Notes under the pieces: generated by a model
The model's input: the letters and a program-made list of their open reading frames with translations, nothing else
What the model was told of the DNA's origin: nothing
The model's database searches: none
DNA from: SYLG01 sp965226945
GTDB lineage: Bacteria; Planctomycetota; Planctomycetia; Gemmatales; Gemmataceae
Direction of reading: 5' to 3'
DNA: 64,000 nucleotides
NCBI GenBank assembly: GCA_965226945.1
Contig: OZ245717.1
Coordinates: 2,728,001 to 2,792,000, forward strand
Part shown: piece by piece, positions 8,916-16,444 of the stretch
Position numbering within the stretch: the stretch's first letter is position 1
How the letters are laid out: every line of letters starts with the position of its first letter
Program-made: the position numbers and the translations under genes

Positions 8916-10316
8916 CTACACCGCGCTCTTAAGAGTCAATTTCGCCAGTTGTTTATAGATCACAAACACCATCATGCATCCCAGGCCAATGCCCCCCAGG
9001 ACTCGCGGTTGCTTAATCGTGTCCCAATAAGAAACGGGGGTTCGGCTTTCCCAGGCTTCTTCGGGCCCAAGGGTGGCGACGGCAGGAATTGCCTTCTGGG
9101 CGAGCAGCGTATGAACCTCCTCGGCATATTCTCCGCGCTCGGTCCAGGTTTTGTCGCCGTATTCGACCCAGAGCTTCTGGCCTGGCTTGGCGAAGAATAC
9201 AAATTCCCGCGCGGGGATTTTGAATTCCACATCGACAATGTCGAGCGCAGGAAGGTAGGCGTTGTCGATCTTCAGACGGATTTTTCTGGCCACATTGCCA
9301 TTAAGTGGGATTTCCGTCGTCTCGCTAGTGAGTTCCTTGTAGTGGATTTTGCGAAGGAATTCCTTGCCCGCTTCCGACCATGCCGGCGTGCCTTCGCCAC
9401 CCGATCGATCGACATACACCTTGCAGGTGCGGAAATACTCTTTCTGAGCGAACTTGGGGATGATCGCAACCATGGATTCGCCGGACGCTTCGACGTCGAC
9501 AATCGTGGCAGCAGTGCCCGGATCCTGGGTGACCTTGAACGATCGAGGCGAAGTGAACGCGTATTTCGGTCCGGGCTGAGTCTGATGACCCTCAACAGCG
9601 ATCGAAACGGACAAATCCTTAAGAGGAGTCCGGTCTCGGATCGACTCCTCGACAACGGGTGTTCCCCAATCAAGCGTCCGGCCAACCAGTTCCGATTCAT
9701 TCCTAAGTGTGGGTCGGCCCAGAATGAGAAGGTACTCGGGGTAATTGCCCAGTTGCGCGGGTAGGTGCATGCGGGACAAAGGAAAGAACCCGTTGTAATC
9801 GGCGAACTCCCCTTCTCCCAGAAGGGTGCGGTCTCCGTTGGCGGCCAACCCGAAAAGCTTGGCGGAAACTTCAAAACTATGTTTCAAAGTGTGAATGTTG
9901 ATTCCCAGTATTTTTGCTGTCTTGTCGATCCTTTGGCCTGGAGGGACCTCCGCATCCGTGGGGACGCGAAATCTCACTTCAACGGTCCCATCAGGGTGAG
10001 AGATGGATTTCTGATCCGAGACACGAGGACCGCCTCCCGGTAACGGCGTGGGAATCTCGACCAACCGGTCGGTTACCGGCTGGGGCCACCCTCCTTCGTC
10101 GACGACCCTCAGGTCTCCCATGCCCGCGCAAGAACGGTAGAAGAGGTCGGCATCGGGAGAGATGGCAACCAGTTGCTTCTCCTTCAACTCGGGCAGCTTG
10201 ATCTCTTTTCGGAAATGGTTCTTGGGCTCGCCCGCCCAAAGCAAACCGCATGACAACACGAGAGCGGCCATCGCCGCGGCGCACCCAATGAAGTGCTTGA
10301 TCGTTCGCAAAGGCAT
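8916..10316 (-). CDS. DUF3999-like exported protein
   Basis: This is a 466-aa protein with an N-terminal signal peptide (AAMAALVLSCGLLWAGEP, cleavage near residue 29) and a C-terminal membrane helix (LGGIGLGCMMVFVIY). The region after the signal (ELKEKQLVAISPDADLFYRS, GDLRVVDEGGWPQP) matches the general layout of DUF3999 proteins: an exported beta-rich body that begins with a 'DLRV.D' strand and ends in a C-terminal membrane anchor. Repeated motifs such as ARKIRLKIDNAYLPALDI read as carbohydrate-binding-like beta sandwiches, but no catalytic motif is visible. It lies 35 bases downstream of the Sel1-repeat gene on the same strand. The DUF assignment is from general resemblance and should be treated as probable; function is unknown. 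Confidence 0.68.
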   Translation of the reverse strand: MPLRTIKHFIGCAAAMAALVLSCGLLWAGEPKNHFRKEIKLPELKEKQLVAISPDADLFYRSCAGMGDLRVVDEGGWPQPVTDRLVEIPTPLPGGGPRVSDQKSISHPDGTVEVRFRVPTDAEVPPGQRIDKTAKILGINIHTLKHSFEVSAKLFGLAANGDRTLLGEGEFADYNGFFPLSRMHLPAQLGNYPEYLLILGRPTLRNESELVGRTLDWGTPVVEESIRDRTPLKDLSVSIAVEGHQTQPGPKYAFTSPRSFKVTQDPGTAATIVDVEASGESMVAIIPKFAQKEYFRTCKVYVDRSGGEGTPAWSEAGKEFLRKIHYKELTSETTEIPLNGNVARKIRLKIDNAYLPALDIVDVEFKIPAREFVFFAKPGQKLWVEYGDKTWTERGEYAEEVHTLLAQKAIPAVATLGPEEAWESRTPVSYWDTIKQPRVLGGIGLGCMMVFVIYKQLAKLTLKSAV

Positions 10317-10351
10317 CGGATCGGTTCCTTGAAGAGGGAGAGTTTCAGGAA

Positions 10352-11680
10352 TTACTTCGTTGCCAATTGTTCAAACCAATAATGTTCACCCAAATCGCTA
10401 AAAGCTTTTAAAACAATATCTTTTCCAAGAATACTAAACTGCTCTTTTGCGACGGACCATTGCTTACACATGCACGCATACCGAGCGAATTTTGATCTAA
10501 TGAAATCGTTGGTCGGGTCGTCTTTAATATATCCTTCAAAAACCGGTAAAATATCTTCCCAGACTCCTCGTTTTTCGAAATAAGGATAACGAGGCGGAGT
10601 GTCCGGTTTCCATGCCGGCTTGGGTACGTAGGCGGAAAGCCGCTCGTGTGCAAGGACCAGTTGATAAGGAATGTTGGTTTTCCACTGGCCTTTCTTCAAA
10701 CATTCCCGGCCGAACTCGAGCAATTCTTCAGGACTGCCAAGCCATTTGGGCTCCAGGTAAGTCATTTTCGCACGGTAGGGGTATAGTTCGTTCGGATTCG
10801 CCGTGGTGGCCCGGTCGAACCACTTCTCCATTTCGTCCCTGGGCAGGGAAAGGCCCATCGCAACGGTAATCATCATGGAGGCGGCCAGATAATTCTTATG
10901 GTCCATTTCATAGGATTTTTCCAGTGATTGCTTTGCCAGAAACAACAGGCGGCCAAATTCCTGGAATTGCTCTTCGGATACTTTGTACGCCACCCTGCCC
11001 GTCCGTGCGTCCCAGGCATAGTTCATCAAAAATTCCCCATCCACATAATGCAAGATACTCGAGTCGGGGAATTCCTTGGCGAAAGGCCCGCGCAATCTTT
11101 CAAAGATGATTTTTCTATCAATTTTTTTATCAGCTATTTTATAAGCAGACACATAACTATTCAATGTCATTGCTTTTTGATACGGCGTGAAACTTGGCGA
11201 TTGAAAAGACTCTGCAACCCGGTCCAGTTTTCCGTCGAGCAGCGCCTTGCCGTCCTCCGCATTCTGCGGAAGGCCGACGCCGGTTCCAAGGTTGCTAAGC
11301 AGGTAATAGAGCGCCTGCTCATGCTTCTGGTCCGCAGCCCGACCAAGAAGGTGAAGCCCTTGCAATGTGCATTGGGGAAAACCGCGACCTTGCAAGGCCC
11401 TGATGCCCAGCGAGTACTGAGCTTGCGCATCCCCTTCTTTTACTTTGAGCCAAAGGTTGCGCACTTCCGCGATCGCTTGTGCCTTGTCTTCATTGACGAT
11501 CAGAAATCCGGTTTCGTCCTCTTGATCCCCTTCAATCATTCGACCAGCATTGGCCTGCAGCCTCTGCCTCGCGCCAACCGAGATCTCATTTTGAGCGCGG
11601 GCGATCGAATTTCCGACAACAAATAGAATCGAGCTCAAAAGCAACCGAGAAATGCAACTTCGAGAAGAGAAGAAGTGCAT
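10352..11680 (-). CDS. Exported Sel1/TPR-like repeat protein
   Basis: This is a 442-aa exported protein. The signal peptide (LLLSSILFVVGNSIARAQ) ends near residue 30. Residues about 80-150 carry Sel1-like helical repeats (AQAQYSLGIRALQGRG, then LHLLGRAADQKHEQALYYL and a GVGLPQNAEDGKALL unit). A second helical-repeat region follows (about 240-430) with LEKSYEMDHKNYLAASMM, AMTY-like YLEPKWLGSPEELLEFG and AKEQFSILGKD. The YLEPKW-GSPEE segment recalls DUF4034, which I hold with low certainty. Sel1 and TPR repeats mediate protein-protein contacts, so an adaptor role in the periplasm is likely. The stretch around 11100-11165 is unusually AT-rich for this window. It is the first gene of a likely three-gene unit with the two genes downstream. 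Confidence 0.68.
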   Translation of the reverse strand: MHFFSSRSCISRLLLSSILFVVGNSIARAQNEISVGARQRLQANAGRMIEGDQEDETGFLIVNEDKAQAIAEVRNLWLKVKEGDAQAQYSLGIRALQGRGFPQCTLQGLHLLGRAADQKHEQALYYLLSNLGTGVGLPQNAEDGKALLDGKLDRVAESFQSPSFTPYQKAMTLNSYVSAYKIADKKIDRKIIFERLRGPFAKEFPDSSILHYVDGEFLMNYAWDARTGRVAYKVSEEQFQEFGRLLFLAKQSLEKSYEMDHKNYLAASMMITVAMGLSLPRDEMEKWFDRATTANPNELYPYRAKMTYLEPKWLGSPEELLEFGRECLKKGQWKTNIPYQLVLAHERLSAYVPKPAWKPDTPPRYPYFEKRGVWEDILPVFEGYIKDDPTNDFIRSKFARYACMCKQWSVAKEQFSILGKDIVLKAFSDLGEHYWFEQLATK

Positions 11681-11953
11681 ACCGACTCCAGACGGTGAGA
11701 GGTTCCGGATGAAGGATATTGACTACCTCTCATTAGATTCCACATGCGGTCCAAAATCAATGGGAGGTATCTTTAAAATCAGAAAATCTGGATTCATATG
11801 AGCTAGGCCTCAGAGTGAAATTAAATATTAACAATAAGAGAAGCGCGTCGATGGACAGGACTCGCATTCACGCCGTGACATCGGTTCGCCGGAGAGCTTG
11901 CGGATGATCGGGAAAGGCGCAAATGGCCAAGCGATTCGAATTTCCTGCTCCAC

Positions 11954-13597
11954 TCAGGGCTTCGGGGCAGCGGGCAAGTGGATCTTAAAATCGTCACCTC
12001 CGCGGCGGTCTTCCCAGGAGCTTCCCCCATCATCCTCCCCATTGGGGCCCACGCTATAAAGCAGATAGCCATCCGCGGTTTTGCGGTAGAGATGGGACTT
12101 GCCTGAAAAAAGATCCTCAAGGCCTCTTTGGCTCAACGCGGGCGCGAGTTCGCTTAGTTGTGCGGGGTACGCCCCCTTTGCCTTGCGGTGAATGGCCAGG
12201 GATAAGGCGATGGCAAACAGACGATCTGCTTCCTCGGTCTCATCCTCGGATTGCTGAACGTGCCTCAACGACGGGGCCATGTGTCTCAAGAAAAACTGGC
12301 CCATCATCTCCCCCAACACCTCCCTTTGGGCAAATCTGGGCAAGACGGCAACTCGGACTTGCTGCAGTAGCAATTGGCTGTGTTCTTTTGCTGCCTCCAG
12401 TTCCCTCTCGAAGGCAAGAAACATCGCGTACTTTTCCCCAAGATTGGTCATTCGCCCCGTGGCAACCAGCCGGTCAACGCCTTGATTGACCGTGGATAAT
12501 ACCTTATTAAAATCAGCAAGGTAAAATCGACTAGAGAATTCCCTGTAGGCATTAATATCGTCTATTTTCCATCCTTTTACGGCCGCCGCCAGAGGATCAA
12601 GGCCAAACTTGTTAACAAATTGGGTCAGTTGCAATGGAACAACCCTTTCAAACCGATCGAACGATTCCACTACCGGCAACGATGTAAGCCGATCCGCCCA
12701 TTCCTTTTGCCAGAGCTCCAACGATTTTTGAGAAAAGTCTGCCCTTTCCAAAAGAACCAGGTTCGCGGCCAAGGCGGCTCTTTCGATTTTCAGCCCCAGG
12801 GAATGTTGCACCAAAGGCCCCGCTTTTGAAGTCATCAGGCTGGCCAAACGATGGCAAGTCAGCAGGTCCTGCCTTGCATCCTCGAATTTTCCCTGGTCGA
12901 TGCGCATCATGGCACGGCACGTCAATCCCTCGGACAATTCACGCACCATGGAAATCGTTGGAACCAGGGTTTCCAAAAGGCCGCCTTGAGGTTCCCCTTT
13001 CTGGGAGTTAACGAGAGGATGAAAAAACTGCGTTTTTTTCGAGGCTTCGGCCGCAATGGCGAGCCGGCCCTCAATGACTCTTAGCCACTCGAAAATCGGG
13101 GGATGCTCATCGACTCGCCATGGTGTCGTCATCGCTTGAGCGGCAAGCGTCGACTCCAACGGCTCTTTCCCCTGGTTAACCAGGTCGTAGTTCTTGGTTT
13201 TGATCCACGCGCGGTAATTGACAAAATTCACTTCTTTGGGCTCCGGCGGCGGCATTTTGAGCCATTCGTAAAATCGCGCGGGAACGGCCTGCCCTTCCGG
13301 AGACGGTCCAAGCGCCCGCTGCAGCACCACCACCGCATTTTGCTCCGGATCGATCCCCTGTGCCATTAGCAGGTTAAGCGCCTCTTCGTAATCAGGATAA
13401 CCTTCGTCATCAAGCGGTGAGGCATAGAAGCTGGTATCGCGTCCAAGCGTGAACTGCGGCGGAAAATGCCCGGAAGGCAATCGCTTCGGAGGAAACCAAG
13501 GCCAGCAGTAAAGCGCATAAGCCGCCAGTATTGCGGCAACCCCAAGCCAAAGTTTCCATTTGCTCTTGGGTTTCGGTTTCACGGGGGCGTTGGCCAT
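11954..13597 (-). CDS. Membrane-anchored protein with pseudopilin-like tail, paralogue 3 of 4
   Basis: This is the third copy of the family, about 547 aa from the ATG at 13597. A TTG at 13627 would add ten residues. A lysine-rich start is followed by one membrane segment (WLGVAAILAAYALYCW). Next come LPSGHFPPQF, SPLDDEGYPDYEEA and GIDPEQNAVVVLQRALGP, then KMPPPEPKE. The variable middle contains long charged helices (AFERELEAAKEHSQLLLQQ). The tail has HRKAKGAYPAQLSELAPAL, LFSGKSHLYRKTADGYLLYS and VGPNGEDDGG, ending GGDDFKIHLP. It begins 48 bases after copy 4 ends, on the same strand, so copies 4 and 3 are probably one transcript. Relative to copies 1 and 2 the strict VP-D before FSG is replaced by a GLED turn. 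Function is unknown. Confidence 0.82.
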   Translation of the reverse strand: MANAPVKPKPKSKWKLWLGVAAILAAYALYCWPWFPPKRLPSGHFPPQFTLGRDTSFYASPLDDEGYPDYEEALNLLMAQGIDPEQNAVVVLQRALGPSPEGQAVPARFYEWLKMPPPEPKEVNFVNYRAWIKTKNYDLVNQGKEPLESTLAAQAMTTPWRVDEHPPIFEWLRVIEGRLAIAAEASKKTQFFHPLVNSQKGEPQGGLLETLVPTISMVRELSEGLTCRAMMRIDQGKFEDARQDLLTCHRLASLMTSKAGPLVQHSLGLKIERAALAANLVLLERADFSQKSLELWQKEWADRLTSLPVVESFDRFERVVPLQLTQFVNKFGLDPLAAAVKGWKIDDINAYREFSSRFYLADFNKVLSTVNQGVDRLVATGRMTNLGEKYAMFLAFERELEAAKEHSQLLLQQVRVAVLPRFAQREVLGEMMGQFFLRHMAPSLRHVQQSEDETEEADRLFAIALSLAIHRKAKGAYPAQLSELAPALSQRGLEDLFSGKSHLYRKTADGYLLYSVGPNGEDDGGSSWEDRRGGDDFKIHLPAAPKP

Positions 13598-13645
13598 GAG
13601 TCTCGTTCCAGGAAGCGGATCAGACAAGAGCAGCTCGATGCCCGC

Positions 13646-15289
13646 TCACGGTTTGCTATCGAGTTTTGGCTTGGGCATCATCACCCTCAGGTCGTCGCCG
13701 CTCGGCTCGTCCAGAGGGCCTCTGCCTTCCTCGTCTTTGCCATTGGCTCCCACGCTGTAAAGCAGATAGCCGTTCGTCGATTTTCCGTAAGTCAATTCAC
13801 CACGGGAAAACCGGTCGCCAGGGATTTTCGGCAGAAACGCAGGTACGAGGTTGGCCAACTTTGCCGGATAAGCACCACGGTCTTTCCGGTGCATTTCCAG
13901 GGCCAGCGCAAGGTGAAAAAGGTCCTCCGTTTCATGGACCTTGGCATCGACGATCGCCAATCGGCGTGTCATACCCAAGATCAAAAGCAATATATTTTCA
14001 GCGTGCTTTTCAGGCAGCGATCTTTGCTTATAACTATTCAGAGAAAAAATATCATAAATATAATTTTCTTTATTAATATCAATATATTTTCTATTATTTT
14101 CACGTGCTTCTTTAAGGCGCCTATCAATCTCAGGAAAATCTTTTTCACCCAGGCAATCAATTACGGCATCGATTTTCCTATTGATACATTTAAAAACTAA
14201 ATTATAGTCCAACAGAATATTGCTTATTTTGTATATTTTTTTCACGTCCGGGTCGTCCCGGCTCAATCTCCGATGATAATACTCGGCAGGACCGATCTGA
14301 TTCATGAGCATGGCCTCCTCCAGGTGGGAACACCGTTCCGCCAGGTTCATGGAGACCGCCAGCGCTGTTTTGTCTGGCAACCCATCCAGTTCCCCGCCCC
14401 ATGCTTCCAGGGTTTTTCGCGGAAAATCCGCTTCTGCTAACAGAAAATCCGCTTCTGCTAACAAGACTCCGTCGGCTTCGAATGCAAATTGCTCAAGCGC
14501 CCGGCCCAAAAGAAAATCGGTACGCAACGGGCCCTTGGCCACCATCCTCGCCAGCCGGTGGACACAAAGCAGATCCATCCTGGCGTCGTCATATCGCCCT
14601 TCGCCCATCTTCAACTGCGCGCGACCAATCAATGCAATTCCCAGGTCGCGTATGACCTGGATCGGCTCAGCAAGGGCTCTGTCGACGCTCCCGGTGATGG
14701 CGGGACCTTCCTCCGATGCCACGAGCGGAAAAAAGAACTGCTTCTTGTACGAAGCCGCCATCGCGCACGAGAGCGCTTTTTCATTCGCTTTCAACCATGC
14801 CGAAATCTCCGGCTGATCCTGAGCGTTCCAGGGCCTCTTTCGCGTTTCAAAGATGTCGAATTCGGTCAATTGTTTGCGCCGGGAGGGATCCAGTTTTGGA
14901 TCCGCTTCCACGAAGGCTTCAAAAGAAGTCACAACCCGATCGCCTTGCGCCGGAGCCGGTGCACCCAGCCAGGTGAAAAACTCGGGCGGCAGCGTCTTGC
15001 CATAAGGCTTCGGACCGATGGCCGGAAGCAGGGCAACGATCACATTTTGCTCAGGCTCGATTCCCGCTGCAAGGGTTTCATTCAGCGCCTTGGCGTAGTC
15101 GATGTAGCCATTCTTATCCACCGGTCCGGTGAAGTAGGTTGTTTCCTTGCTCAAGGTAAATCGCGGCGGATAGGCTTCGCCTGGCAATCGGGAAGGCAGC
15201 CCGTAAATCGCGGAATCGAGCCAGTAGACAAACCCGATCAACAAAAGACCGATCAATAACCAGCGACCAAATCGCTTGAAGCGATGCAT
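13646..15289 (-). CDS. Membrane-anchored protein with pseudopilin-like tail, paralogue 4 of 4
   Basis: This is the most divergent copy (547 aa). The anchor is RWLLIGLLLIGFVYWLDSAIY. The signature reads LPGEAYPPRF, GPVDKNGYIDYAKALN and GIEPEQNVIVALLPAIGP. The tail has HRKDRGAYPAKLANLVPAFL, GKSTNGYLLYS and VGANGKDEEG, ending EPSGDDLRVMMP; the DDGG of the other copies is degenerate here. Two oddities are visible. A 21-base tandem duplication (14422-14463) doubles the peptide LLAEADF. A stretch at about 14030-14250 is extremely AT-rich and encodes an asparagine/isoleucine/tyrosine-rich segment in the variable middle. An ATG start is well supported, and the gene leads a two-gene unit with copy 3. 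Confidence 0.82.
   Translation of the reverse strand: MHRFKRFGRWLLIGLLLIGFVYWLDSAIYGLPSRLPGEAYPPRFTLSKETTYFTGPVDKNGYIDYAKALNETLAAGIEPEQNVIVALLPAIGPKPYGKTLPPEFFTWLGAPAPAQGDRVVTSFEAFVEADPKLDPSRRKQLTEFDIFETRKRPWNAQDQPEISAWLKANEKALSCAMAASYKKQFFFPLVASEEGPAITGSVDRALAEPIQVIRDLGIALIGRAQLKMGEGRYDDARMDLLCVHRLARMVAKGPLRTDFLLGRALEQFAFEADGVLLAEADFLLAEADFPRKTLEAWGGELDGLPDKTALAVSMNLAERCSHLEEAMLMNQIGPAEYYHRRLSRDDPDVKKIYKISNILLDYNLVFKCINRKIDAVIDCLGEKDFPEIDRRLKEARENNRKYIDINKENYIYDIFSLNSYKQRSLPEKHAENILLLILGMTRRLAIVDAKVHETEDLFHLALALEMHRKDRGAYPAKLANLVPAFLPKIPGDRFSRGELTYGKSTNGYLLYSVGANGKDEEGRGPLDEPSGDDLRVMMPKPKLDSKP
14422..14463. repeat. Perfect 21-bp tandem duplication inside paralogue 4
   Basis: Two adjacent identical copies of GAAAATCCGCTTCTGCTAAC plus one more A (21 bases each) occupy 14422-14442 and 14443-14463. 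The unit length is a multiple of three, so the reading frame of the host gene is kept and the heptapeptide LLAEADF is doubled. The perfect identity suggests a recent replication-slippage event. Confidence 0.95.
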
Positions 15290-15370
15290 GGGCGAAAAAC
15301 TCCGGTCCCCAGGGCGTAAAGAAGGTCTAATCTACGGCGAATGGCAATAACAAGTGGGCGCATCCCAACT

Positions 15371-15405
15371 GAAAATGCAAAAAGCCGTGGGCATCCCACG
15401 GCTTT
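15371..15405 (-). terminator. Intrinsic terminator after the 15440-15859 gene
   Basis: A perfect 11-bp stem AAAGCCGTGGG / CCCACGGCTTT with a three-base loop occupies 15381-15405. Read on the minus strand it is followed by TTGCATTTTC, a T-rich tail. It lies 35 bases past the stop codon of the upstream minus-strand gene and just before copy 4 of the membrane family, so it separates the two transcription units. Confidence 0.75.
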
Positions 15406-15439
15406 CTTTCCTGATCGATTCTTCCCTCAGGGAAGAACT

Positions 15440-15859
15440 CTAGCGGTAAAGCTTGACCTCTTGCACGAGTTCGACTTCTTCCTGGCCGAACAGCGATTCG
15501 GCGTCGTCGAAGTTGGTGCGAAAATCGGCAAAGCCATGGAAATGGGCGCCGAGGTTGGCCAATCGGGTCAGGTTCGGCATGAATCGGTAACAGATCCGGT
15601 GCCAGCGTTTCACCAGGGCGGGGATTTTTTCATCCAGTTCTTCGTGGAATGCCAACCCGTTCGCGTGAAGCAAACGAAGGTCGTGATCCAGCCTGAGGAT
15701 GTCTTCAAAAAGTTTGTTGGCGTCGCGGATCAGATCCTGCCACGCCAAAGAATCGAGAATCGGCTCGTGATTGCCAACCCATTCCTCGACATCCTGTTCG
15801 AAATGGTCGACTTTCCGCTCCGTATATAGCAATCGCACCATGCCTTGAATGAGAGTCAT
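15440..15859 (-). CDS. Hypothetical helical protein
   Basis: This is a small cytosolic protein of about 139 aa, not recognised. It is predicted to be almost wholly helical and is rich in H, E, D and L (HFEQDVEEWVGNHEPILDSL, ANKLFEDILRLDHDLRLLHA). It has no signal peptide. Nine histidines and many acids leave open a metal-binding helical bundle, but no canonical motif is visible. I chose the ATG at 15859 because GGAGG lies nine bases upstream; an ATG at 15880 would add seven residues. The gene is transcribed alone: a terminator follows it and a 564-base gene-free stretch precedes it. It is supported by good codon usage but has no functional assignment. Confidence 0.6.
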   Translation of the reverse strand: MTLIQGMVRLLYTERKVDHFEQDVEEWVGNHEPILDSLAWQDLIRDANKLFEDILRLDHDLRLLHANGLAFHEELDEKIPALVKRWHRICYRFMPNLTRLANLGAHFHGFADFRTNFDDAESLFGQEEVELVQEVKLYR

Positions 15860-15880
15860 CGGCAGCACCCTCCAATCCAT

Positions 15881-16444
15881 GGAACGCCCGCCTGGCCATC
15901 AGAGGCCAGACACCATCCATGGAACGCCAGGCAGACCATGGAACACGATTCGTCAGGTCAGAAATGAACGCGTCTCTTACCCAGAGCTCTGGCTAGAACT
16001 CCTAAACTCTGGATCGACGCCGCTGAAATCTGATTATCGCATGGGAAAATTAATCGGGAAGATCAAATATCGAGCAACGTCGCGAATCATCTTAAAAATA
16101 GGCTTGGTCTCCACGGAATGAGCCCGGCTTCGCCCAAAGGAAAGCCAAACATTTTGCGGACCCCACCGTTTCGCCTTGAACCCGCTTCCCATGATCTTTG
16201 ACCGCGCCGCCTTCGATTTTTCCAACTTCCACCCGCATCTTTCCCTTCAGAAAAGCCGAACGGCTTTCGCCAGATTCCCAATCGCGGTAAAATAAGCAAA
16301 AAACACAGCATGGGCGGCCTTGGAGGCCGGGCGAAATGGGGCCACCTTGTAGGGCCCAATTGACCTCCCATCGCAGGCCGATTCCGGCGTACCATAAGGT
16401 GTTGTCGACTCGTCGAAACCGGCACAGCAATCAGGGATGCCACT
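15881..16444. other. Gene-free region with short CCATGGAACG repeats
   Basis: No convincing gene lies here. Close to the 5' end of the minus-strand gene, ATCCATGGAACGCC occurs twice and a shorter CCATGGAACA once within about 70 bases; these are imperfect short direct repeats of unknown meaning. The remainder must hold the promoters for the divergent genes at 15859 (minus) and 16445 (plus), but no clear -35/-10 pair could be assigned. Confidence 0.5.

Noticed and set aside
15878..15945. CCATGGAACG short repeats as a CRISPR or attachment site
   Set aside because: Only two to three imperfect copies with no regular spacers or cas genes.
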